The notes beneath the pieces were generated by a model. That model had not been told where the DNA came from and ran no database searches. It saw nothing but the letters and a program-made list of their open reading frames with translations. Below, piece after piece: positions 12,386-25,041 of a stretch of 64,000 nt of DNA. How positions within the stretch are numbered: position 1 is the stretch's first letter; every line of letters starts with the position of its first letter. This DNA is from Myrica gale (taxonomy: Eukaryota > Streptophyta > Magnoliopsida > Fagales > Myricaceae). The stretch covers positions 17,631,752-17,695,751 of the forward strand of contig OZ005619.1 in assembly GCA_963930655.1 (NCBI GenBank). Direction: 5' to 3'. A program made the position numbers and the translations under genes.

Positions 12386-14183
12386 TCATGTATTGTTTTT
12401 TTGTTTGCTACTGTCCTCTGGAGGCAGTGATACGAACTGCAGAATCCTTTGAACCTGCTCAACATCAACTCTGAATTTTTCAGCAATCTGTTCCACATTC
12501 ATAGGTCCTTCATGGTCATCAGCTTTGCCTTGATGAAGGAGGATGATGTGGCGCAGTTGTGCCACGTTCAAGCTTCCTGGTAGGACGGGCCTTTCCTCAT
12601 ACCTGCCAGAATCTGGTTTCGTGTTCCGCAGTTTTGGCATCGGCTTATTATACCTCTCCACCACGAATGCCTGAAACAACAGATTTAGTATCTTCACCAT
12701 TTATCCCGTACTGTCTTACACACAATTCAATGAACTCGATCAAACAGTTAACAAGGTCATAATAGGGTGCAGCTTTAGATATGAAAATTAGAGCAAAGCA
12801 GAACTCTCAGGACAAGTATAAATCTCCCATATCATTGATAAAGATACCGTATAGCAGTAATTATGTGGCTTCATCTACAGAGGCATATGATTCAATCTAT
12901 TGAAATAGGTAAACGAAGCATTATCCACCACAGGTAGGCAAGTTTGTGCAGGTCTGAACTTAGCGGGAGACTATCTCAGATAACATGTAGTAAGAAAATC
13001 AATCCAAAAGTAATCTTTTAAGTACAATCATAAAGTTTCTCAAAATGCACCAACTTTATCCGAGTATGAAAGCATTGCAGCGGCATGATATTGCACCAAC
13101 TAATTCAAAAGAGACATAAAGAGAGGGTGGGGGTTATCTTCAAATTCGAGAGTTGTACACCCTACTAGTACTGGCAAAAGCAAAACTTTAACCATATTGA
13201 CGAACAAATAAGACTGCAGATTTCACTTCTCAAAATAGGAGTTATGTAAAGCGCAGCAGCAACTTCATTAACTTACCTCACCCATCTCAAGCTTCCCACC
13301 AGGCTTTGATGTAATTCTACCAACCATATGATTAAGCATAGCATCGTACTTTGGATCTCGTTCTTCAAGCACATTGTCGGCGTTGATTGTTGGGGTATCA
13401 TCTATTGCAAAGTGGATACGATATTGGGAATCAGTATAGACTGAATTCAGCATTCCTAATCCTAACAATCATAACATAGAAGCCTATAATCCAAAACACA
13501 CGCGAATGCAAGCACGGTGCCTATGGCTATCACATCGATTTCATAGTATTCATCTGTCCAAAATCTCTTTGGACAGAAAAAAGGCTACTAAAAAGACCTA
13601 TATTTGCGATGATGTGCCGTAGACTATACATGTAGGTCTCTGTTTCCGACTAAAAGTAGGCATCTAACAGTTCTTTTGATTCTATAAGCAGCAACTTAGC
13701 ACACAAACATTTTGGTAATCCACTATGAGTGATTTATATTTTCCATCAATTACGATAAAAGTTAGCATCCTTTACTTCCAATCACCTACTATGTGCGTGC
13801 GTCCGATTTTTCCTCACTCATTTGAGCAACGATTTGGGAGTCTCCACAACATACCGCAAATAAGATATAATTCCTCACTCAGTTGTAATTACGAAGCAGA
13901 TAAATTCAGCTTATTGTAGCTGTAATCGAAAACTCCAAAACCCCCCATTTCCTTCAATCTCTAAAATAATCACAAAAAACGAGAGCATAACTGCCGAAAA
14001 CTCACCCGAATCAGTAGTGTCTTGCCTGCTGGTCTTCGGAGCCCTCAACTCGTCGGTGGGACTAACAACTGGTGGCGGCCGATCGACAGCGATCTTGGAT
14101 TTTGGGGCGGGGGAGGACACCGCAGGATCAATATTCGAAGATGTTAGGATTCTTCCAGATGCTCGACGCAATGCCTGACCCAT
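12386..14183 (-). CDS. NDUFAF4-like putative complex I assembly factor, 208 aa, 3 exons
   Basis: Exons on the minus strand are 14183-14006, 13440-13277 and 12670-12386. Borders are GT-AG (donors GTGAGT and GTAAGT; acceptors TTCAG and TTCAG) and the frame is continuous (178+164+285 nt). The N-terminus MGQALRRASG is a Gly-2 start as in animal NDUFAF4 and is chosen over an upstream in-frame ATG at 14225. The middle reads DPKYDAMLNHMVGRI. The C-terminal half has LNVAQLRHIILLHQG, then VEQIAEKFRVDVEQVQRIL, then SLPPEDSSKQK. The order 'helix, xxIAEKFxxDxxxVxxIL, PPED' parallels the C-terminus of NDUFAF4, which in animals acts in NADH dehydrogenase assembly in mitochondria. The gene model is strong; the functional name rests on remembered motif similarity. 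Confidence 0.85.
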
Positions 14184-15064
14184 TCTTTCTGAAAGAGTCG
14201 CAGGGACTCGCACACGCAATCGCAAAAACTACTTGCGTTCTGTTACTGCAACTCTCTGCTCCTTGTCTGCCCCAGCCCCGGGGAAAAAGAAAATATTGTT
14301 CAATTCACCCTCTATTTTGTTTTTCCTATGGAAAATAAATAATACGAGCATTAAATAAACACATAAGTTGATAAAATGACTTAAACAAGTTTGAACATAA
14401 AGATTTTTAATTTTTTTCCGTCTTTTTTCTTTTTTCGTAAAAAATATTTTTAGGGGATGGATCATCATAAAATCAGGCCGAAGTCCGTTACTACTTAAAC
14501 TCAGAAACTTCACATAGCGCGAGAACCATCAAAGCATAATTGAAACTACTGTTATTCAAACTTTTATTCATAGCAAGCTCTGAGTCCTAGGCACAGGTTG
14601 CACGCCACTAAGCCAATGCCTTGTCAAGTGATAGAAAAATAAAATAATCAAATTCATACATATTAAGATTTTATTTTATTTTTGTTATTTTTTAGCCAAA
14701 ATTTTCTTTTTTTCTTCTTTATTTTTTCAAGACTTTTTAAACATTTTGATAGAATTATTTTCCTCATATTTCATGGAAAACCAATCTATCACATGAAAAG
14801 TAAGATCAAATACTTAGTAGACTTGTGTTTGGGTGCTTATGAATGAAGATCTCCTGTCAAAAAGAAAAGGATAAACTTTGCAGAGGATATCTTCTAACAT
14901 TTATAATAGAAGCTTTGGACCCATGATTATACATAAAGAAAATCGAGCCAAAACACCTAATGGAAAGAAAGTGGCAATGAAAATAGTTTGCACTCGATAA
15001 AGCTGGACAAAAATAAATTTGGATAGAGATCGTAGGCCGCTGAGGTTGGCCTCCGTGCGCGTGA
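14184..15064. other. Promoter side of the NDUFAF4-like gene; no other gene seen
   Basis: The minus-strand gene's leader and promoter should lie just right of 14183. The rest is AT-rich with no recognised coding sequence. Confidence 0.4.
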
Positions 15065-15331
15065 GTGCTGCTTCAAAAAGAATTCGGGCTAAGCGGTGTA
15101 CTCCGCCAGACGAGAAAGCGAAAAAAGACCGACGGTCGCAGTCGGGACTGTACAGATCGGTCGGCAAAGGACCGACCGATTGAGGAGGAGGAGGAGGCGA
15201 GTTTTGTTTTTAGACTGGTTAGGGGGACAAGGATTTCATTCATCACATTTGCAGCATACACTGTTGGAGTCAGCTTTGAAAGCAGATATCCGAAAAAGGA
15301 TACCCCAAAAGAAAAAACCAAGCTCGACTAA
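15065..15331 (+). CDS. Unrecognised small open frame, 88 aa
   Basis: A plus-strand frame opens with ATG at 15065 and ends at TAA 15331. The first half is Arg/Lys/Asp-rich with an EEEEEA run. The second half has one hydrophobic stretch around ISFITFAAYTVGVSF followed by a charged tail, so it could encode a small single-pass membrane peptide. I do not recognise the family. A minus-strand frame of similar length overlaps it, so chance is a serious alternative. The region is GC-richer than its flanks. Confidence 0.22.
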   Translation: MLLQKEFGLSGVLRQTRKRKKTDGRSRDCTDRSAKDRPIEEEEEASFVFRLVRGTRISFITFAAYTVGVSFESRYPKKDTPKEKTKLD

Positions 15332-15837
15332 TTAACCAAATATGATATTATAGAGATTAGAACTCATTTCGCTCTATCAATTGTTGACATAAAAACATGA
15401 GGAACCCAGGACCATTATAGACATAAAAACATGCTTCCAAATTTGAGCAGTGAAACAGTGATCGTCATTCTGGTTGGGAACTGAGACTGATGCTGCAACT
15501 AAGAAGACTAAAGAAAAAAGGGGCCTTTAATTTGTCGCATGTCGCAATGGCAGGTGGGCTTCTACGAATTTAGCTGTGAAAACTGCCTGTGAAATGAAGT
15601 GATAGACATTCTCATTACGGCACCTCCTACTACGGGCTTTGTCTAATGAATAACAACCTCTTGAATAGCCTACTCGCATTTTACTTCCATTTCTGAAATC
15701 TTAACGGACGCCACAGATGCTGAACCAGTTAGAAGAGTGAAAGAACAGCTTGCTCACTGTAATGAGGGGTCATCATTGCGGTTGAATGAACCGAGTGTTC
15801 CTTAAAAAGCACTCGAGAACAAGAACCAAGTCCCATT

Positions 15838-18800
15838 TCATGCCTGAAGCTTTGTCAACATGTCGCCATTGCTATGATGTACCCCATTTGCCCTTTCCTT
15901 GACTTTTAAATCGTCCACACTAGTACCAAAATCCTCAGTAGCTTTCACTTGAGCACGACTGCGTCGAGAAGGTCTGAAGTTTTCTTGTGACGAAGCATCT
16001 CTGCTCTTTCTCTTCTGCTTTGGGTCTAGGTATCCAAAAGCAAGAGCTTCTAGTGCTTTAGTAGTCGGTGGACGGCTCCTCGTGCTGTGTCTCCGGGAAT
16101 TTATGTTAGGCAGCTGTTCAGGATTAGGCACAGAGTCGGACGGTTTGACAACATTGGGATCATTTAGTTCCTTGTTCACTTTATCATGCTCTGTTTCTTT
16201 TATCTCTGTCATGAAAGCTTCAGCTTCTGAAGGAACAGGTAAATTCAAGTCAATCAGCGTCCTAGGTTGATACGCCTCGTGAGGATGTTCGGCAGCAAAA
16301 CAGGACCCACCTCGAATGCCTTCATCACTGATGATTGAGCAGCCTTTAGAAAAGCTAGAACATGGTTTCTTCTCCCGTGATGAATCCATTTGAGAATGAA
16401 CATTCTCCCTAAAATCAGGGTTTTCTGCAGAGCCACTGGCCTTCTCTTGTTTTAGTGATGGATCTCGCAAGATGTTGAATTTACTGCGGTTCATCTCTGT
16501 GCGACCACAAGCATTTAGTTTCCGCCGTCGTTTTGCAACAGGAGGTAAATGGTTTTTGTTGTCTGGTCCTGTTCTCCGGCTCACTTGGCACTTCTGTTCA
16601 AAGGAAATATTCACAGCTAAATTCGTAGGATCTAGGCCATTGGCCAGAAAACCTCCGTTGGAAGCATTATCCTCTAAACAGGCCCTGCTAAAAGAGGTTT
16701 CCTGGTCAAAATTGTTACTGATGGCTCTAGTTTCATCCCTATCAAACCCCGAGTTACCAGCAGAGTCAGATTTTTCCGTTGCCTCAGAATTATCCTCATC
16801 CTCTTCTTCGGAATCAATTCCAGAGGTGGAAGTATTTATTACTCCAGATGGCAAGCTTCTCAGTTCTCTCACCTTGATTGTTTTCCCGTTAGCCAAACTC
16901 GTATCCACAACAGTAAACTTCAAGGCATCAGTCCCGTGATTAGGAGTTCGTGGCTTAAGATAACAGTGGCGTTGCTGATCAGGGAAATCTCCTTGCCCGT
17001 GCTTTGTTTCATCAGCCCACCCATTTTCTTCTTTGCTTTTGTAGCCATCTGTCCCAATTTCAAACTCAAGAAGCCCTGGTTCTGAAGCGACTTTACTCAG
17101 GACATCGCTAACAGAATCAAAATAGTGGTTACCTTTCACCAGTTTCCTTCTTGAAAACTTCTTAATACCGGGGATAAGAAACACCAAAGAATGATTGGAA
17201 CCAAAAGCACAGCCGTTACTAGTAGGCTGCTCAGAATGCCATCCTCTCGCGAGCAAACGGGGCCACACTGCTTCCCAGAAGAGGTCATTTGATCGCCCTT
17301 TGCTCAGCCGGAAGTCTCCTGTTAGAAAATTGACAATTTCTAAGGTTGTAAGCGTGGAGCATGCCTTGCCAATTGGTATCTCAGGGCGAACAGGAACAAC
17401 TTGAGTGGACTTCAGAGGCTCCATAATGCCCGTGAGATCTTGCTTTCCTTTACCGATTCCAACTGCCTCTACAAGAGCGTTCACACCAACTGAAGCCCTC
17501 AAAACAAATACATACTCTTCCAGTAACATTTTTCCGTCCCCAAATGCCTTTGAGACCTGCCAATTGGTTTAAGTTCATACTATCAGTTAGTTGTTTCTTT
17601 TTGGTTTCCATTTTTTTTCCTTTTTTTTTTGGGGGGGGGGGGGGGGGTTGGAGTTGTTGTTCACCATATATTAACAAAGATAAAATGTTACTGAGATTGA
17701 TGGATTAAGGAAAAAAGATCTTAGTGCAAATTTTGTCAGCCATAATATTTCCTGCATCTAAAATGCCTCCATAATCACGATGGACTCCACAAGAATTCTA
17801 AAGACAGAATTCTGCGGCAACTTAAGGTTTGAGCAAATTTCTCCTTAAAAGTTAAAATAAAACCAGCTATGATCAGAGAAAACGGCCAAAACACAAAATC
17901 ATAAATCCAGCTAGTCATACGTTGAAATATTGTGATCTGCAAAACACCAACTTTCACCACAAAGACAATTCTATGCATAAAAGTGAACACAATTTTACAT
18001 CATGTTTATAGACGGAAAAAATGGAGAGTACTGCAAATAATTCCAAATAAAAGTGTGAAACTTGGTAGATTCAGTCACTTCCAGTTGCATCTACCATATA
18101 ACAAGCAGGGTGACATATCTCAGGTGAACCAAAGAACATGAAAGTGAGAATTCCTAGAACTGCAAGAAACTGTAGGGATATGTACAAGAGGGTCTAACCA
18201 GAAAACTCAAGGGGCAGAAAGGGATGCAAGGATGCCATATGCCTATTTATGAATTGTTACAACCCAAAAATATTAACAATATTTCCCTTTACTTTACAAG
18301 CTTAGGCTAAAAGAATGCTACCATGAAAAGATTCTCACAAATAGTGATCATGCAGGAAGAAACTATACATGAAGTCTAATTTTATTCATCTGGCATATCA
18401 ATCTCTACGGATTAAAATTCTTAATAACAAGAACAAGTATTTCAGAAATACCTCGAGCAATTTAATTTGGCACTCCAGTGACACATGAGGAAGCAAACGA
18501 GAGAATAATTCCTGCTGCCTCAATCCTGTAAAAATTCTTTGTCCATATATGCATCTTCTACTTCTCATTTTCCGGCATTCTGACCATTTATTGTACCTGC
18601 CAGACCTATAAAATTTTCCATAATAGAAGGACAGTATATGCCCCATCTTTTTACTCCCAACAAATTTCTTCACCTGAACAAGGTTCTTCCCAAAAATATA
18701 TAAACCAAGGATAAAACTGGCCTCTTCTATATCACTCCAGGAGTCCCCCATGGAACCAGGAACAGGGCAGTAGCCTTTGCCTCTATTCATACTCTGCATT

Positions 18801-19300
18801 TCAATGTTCATTTCTTGTTGCATAGCCACATTTGCTGATTCACCCAAGTTTGTCCCATTGTCTGCTGGACTATTTATAGGCTCTGCTTTACATTCTATGC
18901 TGCCTTTTTCCGAAATGTTGCAGCTCTCTGTGATGCATTCTGATCTTAGTGACTCAGCGTTGTTGGATACTTCATTTGAATCAACAACCGTTCCCTGTGG
19001 TTCATGTTTAACGGTGTCAACTTCATCACCGATCCACATTATTGGTACAGCCAGTCCCACCAGAAAATCATGAGGACTCCCAGCTGTGTTTGCTGCATCA
19101 GCTGGGTTCTTTGTAAGCAATAGATCGTCCGATCCTGCAATAGGTGGTGGAATTTCAACCTGGTATTCATCACCAACTCGAGGAAACACCTGTGGTTCTC
19201 CAAATACATCATATCCATCAGAACTCTCTGGAGAAAGTGATTGCTCATCAAATTCATCCTCATCGCAATCCCTGCTATCATTGACTGGTACTGAGTCCAT
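15838..19300 (-). CDS. ELM2/SANT-type 'arginine-glutamic acid dipeptide repeat' nuclear protein, 855 aa
   Basis: Two coding exons, 19300-18452 and 17556-15838, join in frame at LLE|VSKAFGDGKMLLEEYVFVL (donor GTATTT, acceptor GGCAG). The acidic N-terminus is followed by RVGDEYQVEIPPPI (residue ~41), which looks like the start of an ELM2 domain. A SANT/Myb-like segment then begins DSWSDIEEASFILGLYIFGK and runs to YYGKFYRSGRYNKWSECRK. A conserved plant block ends ...FWEAVWPRLLARGWHSEQP. The long C-terminal part is low-complexity, with KRRRK and KQKRKSRD nuclear-localisation-like patches and a DLNLP motif near residue 718. ELM2-SANT proteins act with histone deacetylases. The plant family includes AT2G47820. 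The ATG lies directly after an acceptor CAG, so the leader is on an upstream exon. 5' of 19300 no other coding exon was found. Confidence 0.9.
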
Positions 19301-20773
19301 CTGCCAAAAAAAATGGCTATGGTTATTACGCTATTAGAGACAACATAAGAGGTTTCCTTTTCCCTTCTTGTCAATAGAATGATTTAGGCAAGGAACTTGG
19401 CAATTAAATAGCCCTTTTTCCTATAAGAAGCTATACACACATCTGCAGGTGTCACATTTTTGCCTGCTGATATTTCCATGCTAAACCATATATCACAAAA
19501 TAGATGAAGCAAACAATTATGCGCTATAGCTTGCAGAGAATTCTGTCCTTGTTTTTCTGTTTTATTTTTTTGACTAATTATATGAAAAAGTCAGTGCCTT
19601 TAAACCAGCCCAAAGGATATTGAATGCATTCTCATAGCTAATCTGGTACATTTGCAGCTTTAGGCTTGTTTCTGAACAATCAAGCTCAAAGTCTCTAGGA
19701 CGTAATTAGCAGTTCTCTACAATCTAATGAAACCAAAATCTAAAAAGGAACAAAAGAGAAGATAATGGTTCTGCTATCTCCAGTTTTTAGCTACAAATAC
19801 AGTCGTAATATATATACCACATTTATCGTTATTCTGAAGTAGAAAAAAAAATGAAATTCGAAATCAAGCAATAGGTTTCCAGAAAAGCAACAGCCAAGTA
19901 CGAGTTTCAATTAGTCATGAGAATAGGAAGAAGAGTAGTTATACATTCCACCAGACACATAAGACAGTATACCAAATTCCAGCAGAACAAATATCCCAAA
20001 ATTAAACAACCTATTATAAAAAGTTGAAATAACAAAATAGAAATAATATGGACATAGAAATCATACGAACATACTGTATTGCTGCAAACACTGAAAAAAC
20101 TAATCAACCCAGATCCACTTTTCAACCCGAAGCAAAAATTGAAGCAGCCCCGCCCCCCCCCCCCCCCCCAAAAAAAAACAGCAGCAGCCCCGCCTCCAAA
20201 AATAGAACATTCGCATGAATATATTACAACCCATTGAGCACATTAATCTCAATTATGAAACCCAGCACAATCCTAGCAACTAACAAACTGTAAGCTTTAA
20301 CCGAAAAAGAAAAAGAAAAGAACAAGAAGCATAAAGACAACAAAAACCACCGTTCTCAAAGAGAATTCCAATAAAATGCAAACAATTCGACTTATTTATA
20401 CAACAAGCAACCGCTCAAACTCAGACTCAAGTACAACTACATTAAATCGTACAACAAAAAGTTACGAAATTATCGACGATTGTTTATTTCTTTCTTTCTT
20501 TTTATTGTACTTTAACTACATGGATAAAGAGCAAGACGCTGAAACCCACGTGAATAAGCAAACCAGAAAAAATGGGTCCTCATGGTTATGCTCCGATTGG
20601 CAACTCATAGATAAAAAAACAAACAAAACGTGAACATATACACAGTTTTTCCTTTTCTCATTTTTTTTCTTCCAGAGAGAGAAAGTAAAAGCGTGGAACA
20701 CATACAAGATATACATATACACATATAGTATACGTTTAGAGAGATAGACGCAGAGAGAGAGGCAGGGTCGTAC
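19301..20773 (-). other. Large leader intron of the ELM2/SANT gene
   Basis: The sequence immediately before the ATG reads '...ttttttggcag' (minus strand), a good acceptor. A good donor 'GCTG|GTACGA' lies at about 20774. The region between has no coding potential and includes a poly-C/poly-A tract at about 20152-20178. Confidence 0.6.
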
Positions 20774-20960
20774 CAGCGCTAAAAGAGCTTAGCTTTCATG
20801 GCCACGAAGGCTGAATCCGGAGAGGACTAGGAGCCAAGGACGAAGAGAGACAAAAGAACGAGAAAGAGAAGGCCGAAGTCGCTCAGAACTCAGAGAGAGA
20901 GAAAGAGAGAATAATAATATACGAGTTTTGAGAGTATTTTAGAGAGAGAGAGAGAGAGAC
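20774..20960 (-). promoter_or_regulatory. Probable non-coding first exon with a 6-codon upstream ORF
   Basis: On the minus strand a CT-rich leader (20960-20880) is followed by ATG at 20799-20797. That ATG opens a six-residue frame M-K-A-K-L-F ending in TAG at 20781-20779, just before the donor at about 20773. If this exon is spliced to the ATG at 19300, the main frame follows a short upstream ORF that could lower translation. (AG)n repeats near 20940-20958 lie at the presumed transcription start. Confidence 0.5.
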
Positions 20961-22209
20961 TGATATTCTCCTACGCGCGGAACTGGGAGCGTTGTAACGG
21001 CGCCACATCAGACGACGCGTGGCATTTTAGGATTCCCGGCGATAAATTAGACCAGATCTCTGGTACAATTACCCTCATTAAGTTATTATACTCCTCGAAT
21101 AAAATTCCGCCACGTCACAATATTAAGCACTCTCACTTGAGTTGGCGAGAGAAGGTTTTTTATGATCTGTACGGGTGTCGCAGTGTATCGTTTACTACGT
21201 GCTGGAACAGACGCAGGAAGGTTATTGCAGAAACAGCGGCCTTACGTGCCCATGGCGCGTCAAATGACGATATCGTTTGAATGAGGCTTTATTTATCTGA
21301 AACAAAAAGAAAGAGGTTTTATCTATCTGAATGACCAAACTGCCCCTTCAGGCTTGTGTCTGCGACTCTGCGTCAAGTCTGTTAAAATAATATTGGATGG
21401 CCCAGAAGAGAAATAAAAAAAATGTTAATTAATTATTTTATTATTTTCTGTAATAATCATTTGGAAAATCTTAATCTATTTGTTAATCCCAATTCCTAGT
21501 AAGGAAAGCTCATCTCCAATCCACGTGAGGGATTGGGCTCAAACCTGAGTGCTTTGGCTAACTCCTATATTTCCAATTGCCCCGAGCATTGAAGTTAGGT
21601 AGGACTTCCTTCTGGCTTTTTTTTTTTTTTTGCTTGTTTGACCGTCTACCTCTTCTTTTTTTTTGAACTTCAATTCCATCTTCTATTCCTAATTTCTTTG
21701 ATTTAGATTTGAACGAGAACAGAGACAGAATTTGCCATAGCCAGAACTTAAGCTTGGGTTTCAACCAGTTCGAGTCAACTCAGTTCACTTGGATCGGATG
21801 TTTTGTTGTCCTTAGTGATCATGAGGGGTTGGTAATCCACCGGGCTTCCTAGATCATGCCTCGAGTCTGCACTTGAAGGGGAAGCCAGGCTTGCCATTGA
21901 GCAATCTCAGTGTAAAGGGTTTGGTTACCCTCCTTCTTGAAGAGGATTCAATCATGGTAATTGAAGCTATCCCACAGCATAAGACGATGCCAAATTGGCG
22001 TACTCAACATATTATATTCAAGACATCCTCAATCAATTTCAATTGTTCTTTAGGTAACAAGTTTGTCACGTTCGTCATGCGAATCAATATGCGCACGATT
22101 GAGCAAAAAAGACGACTATATGACTTATCAGGATGTATAGAATGTATATCTATAAGATAGAACAAGATAGAGATTCTCAGTTATAATATTTTGACTTACG
22201 TTTATGTAT
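20961..22209. other. Promoter side of the ELM2/SANT gene, then intergenic
   Basis: The minus-strand promoter should be within about 20.96-21.4 kb. 21750-21830 contains 'gagtcaactcag' and 'ggatcggatgttt', shared in weak form with 35880-35945 and 45970-46040, so it is a dispersed repeat. No gene recognised. Confidence 0.4.
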
Positions 22210-22762
22210 AATAATAATAATAATATGGTTAATCACAAATTTTTTCCTCAAACTACCATCAGATTCTCAAATACTTCCACAAACTTTAACTCTTTACAAT
22301 TCGTCCCCACAAACTATAATTCTAGTTGCGATTTCATCATCCAACACGCTGAAGTTGCTATATCGAACGATTTTCGTCTTACGTAAACAATACGTGACCT
22401 TCTCCTTACTTGAAAAGACAAATTTGACCAACACGATTCTAAGTGAATCATCTTTTTTTGTCTTTAATAATAAAAAAAACTAACTACATATTATTTTTTA
22501 ACTCTACGAATTGCTAGCTAGAAGTATTGTAGAAGACTAAGAAAAACTCAAACGATGGTAAAATTGTTTTTTCAAGTAAGGAGAAAGTCACGTGTTACAT
22601 GTGATAAAAACTGTTCAATACAACAACTCCAGTCGATTGATGGATGAAATCGCATTGAAAGTTATAGTTTATGAGAGTGAATTGCAACAAATTAAAGTTT
22701 GTGGGGTATTTGAGAATTAGTTTGAATGGAAAAATTGTAATTAAATCCATTATAATAATAAA
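22210..22762. mobile_element. Foldback MITE, about 550 bp
   Basis: The left arm ('aataataatatggttaatca', then 'cacaaactttaactctttac') is the inverted complement of the right arm ('aaattaaagtttgtgggg', ending 'ccattataataataa'). Inner parts pair too: 'gtgaccttctccttacttg' with 'caagtaaggagaaagtcac'. The open frames across it are repeats, not genes. Confidence 0.85.
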
Positions 22763-23218
22763 AGATACCGTTTGGTCCGTATAGTTGTTGTCTACTTGTC
22801 GTGCACTTTTCAAACATATTCCATGCAATATTTTTCATATTTGTGGAATTATAGTTACAGGTGTACACAGATAATAACTATCTTTAAGAGATTAAAAAAA
22901 TAACTATTGTTAAGAGATAAGCACAATCTTTGGGTGAAATACAAGAGGCAATTCCTGTAAAGTCAAGAGGTTTTGTATTATGGCCCATCAGCTCGCGCTG
23001 ACGCAGACAGAAAGAAAGAAGTCCGTCTCTTCTTCCCTAATCCAAATGTCGATCTTTTTATATTGATTAGCGAAAATATTGTATATTTGCTTCTTTGTAC
23101 GATAGTTCTGAAGATCCTTTTTTTTTTTGGTAAGGATTTTTGAAATAAAAATTTATGGTTGAAATTTTATGTAAAAATTAGGGAAATGCAATTTTTCATT
23201 CGAGGATTAGGTTTGGGG

Positions 23219-23612
23219 GAAATACATTTTTCACCCACAAACGATCATAGATTTTGCAATTTGCACCTTAAAGTACCAATTTTAATACATTACACCATCT
23301 AATTACCAATTTTTGACATTTTGCATATTTTTTCAAATTCTGAGACTAAAATGACGATAATACCCTTGACCCATTTTGTATATAGTAATATATTGTTTTC
23401 AATTTATTAATTTCTCAAGAGTATTATTGTCAAATGGAGGGTGCAAAATGTTTAATATTAATAGTTTGAGGGTGTAATGTGTCAAAAGTGGTAGTTTAGG
23501 GTGCAAAGTGTCTAATATTGGTAGTTTGAGTGTGCAATGTCTTAAAAATGGTAATTTGGAGTGCAATGTGTCACTAACCCGATAATTTATAGGTAAAAAA
23601 TGTATTTTTCTC
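23219..23612. mobile_element. Foldback repeat with internal tandem motifs, about 390 bp
   Basis: The left end 'gaaatacatttttcaccc' pairs with 'ggtaaaaaatgtatttttctc' on the right. The right arm repeats the motif 'gtagtttgaggtgcaatgtgtc' about four times, in degenerate form, between 23430 and 23575. The left arm carries inverted versions ('tttgcaccttaaagtacc'). No coding potential. Confidence 0.75.
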
Positions 23613-24774
23613 ATTAGATTTTAATTGTCAACAAAATTCCCGGACTTGCATGCTGAAAAGGCATGCTTCAATTGGACACCGATCACCTTGTGTGATAGGG
23701 ACTTCGGGCAGTGGTCCCCCTCCTCGTGCGTACCTTTTGGCTATAGCCTAAAAGCAAATAGGATTGTAACAAAACAAAGACCCATATAAACAAATAGGAT
23801 TTTGGTGTAAAACCTTAAGAGTTTCAGTTCTTTTTAAAATAAACCCTATAGACTTCAATTGTCACATAGTACGTTTCATATATAATTGAAATTCGTTGAA
23901 ATTTAGATATATAGTTAGCTTCTTCTAATTAAGATCAAGGTGCCCCAAAAATCTCCTCGTAAAATGTTAATTAATTTTTTGTAGTAGAAAACCAACATGC
24001 CCAAAAATACTTCCATCAAATATTCCCTTCTCCGTCTGTGATTTTTTTTGGTAATTAAACCGTATACGATTTTGAGTTTGGATAGCGCTTTGAAAAATTT
24101 TAGTGTTCAGATTGATCTCATGTATATATCATGATAAGTATTTATTATTTATTAATTTAGATTATAAACGCTAGTTAAAAAGATTCAGTGTGGTTATTGT
24201 AAATAATATACATATATTTAAGACTTACTTAAAAGTAAGGACATCCGAAACTATCAACTATCCTAAAGTTTAGATCTTAGCCTCTTAGGGAAATGTCAAT
24301 TACTAGTTTATTTTATATCTTTAATATTTTCTCTTACGCGTAGGTCGGACTCTTCCTTAATTAATAAATAATCCCAACATGGAGATTTTTAGAATTGACA
24401 AATCAATTCCTTTATTTAGGCTAAGCTTGCAAAATCAATCACTCTTTCATATTTCTATCTAGATTTCTAACAGAATCGATGATGACTGTCAAATATCAAT
24501 AAATAGTCATGGGGTATGCTATGTGTCTTAAAATTAATCTATTATTATAATTATAATTTTATTTATTTTGTAGACATAATATTCTATATGACCATATATG
24601 GACACTATATGTGTATCGCGTCATCGCTTTCCTTATAAATCTAAATAAAAATATTACAAGAGAGTAATATTGCAAATATAATCTAAATACAATGATTTGT
24701 CAATTATAGAAATTCATGTTTTTGAAATTTCATAGAAAATCAGGCATTAAACTTAAATTTATTTTTTATTTTTT
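23613..24774. other. Intergenic, no gene seen
   Basis: AT-rich; no recognisable coding sequence or repeat ends were found. Confidence 0.4.
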
Positions 24775-25008
24775 ACGCTTCCAATTTCTGAAGTCGACCA
24801 AATGGCCAAGTCGTTCCCGCACTTCAAATCCAGGCAGCGGACGGGTGGAATTCTTTATGACCCTGTCCACGTCAAACCTTTCTACCCCAAATTGAAGTGG
24901 CAAAATCAAAACAATACGACGGGACTAAGATAGGATTAAAATTAGAAAGAATCGATTTGATTTAAATAAAATTTAATTATAAAGTTAAAATACAAAAAAT
25001 AAATTAAA

Positions 25009-25041
<33 letters not shown>

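Noticed and set aside
16082-17404. Plus-strand open frames across 16.1-17.4 kb
   Set aside because: They are antisense shadows of the ELM2/SANT coding exon, whose minus-strand frame is far longer and recognisable.
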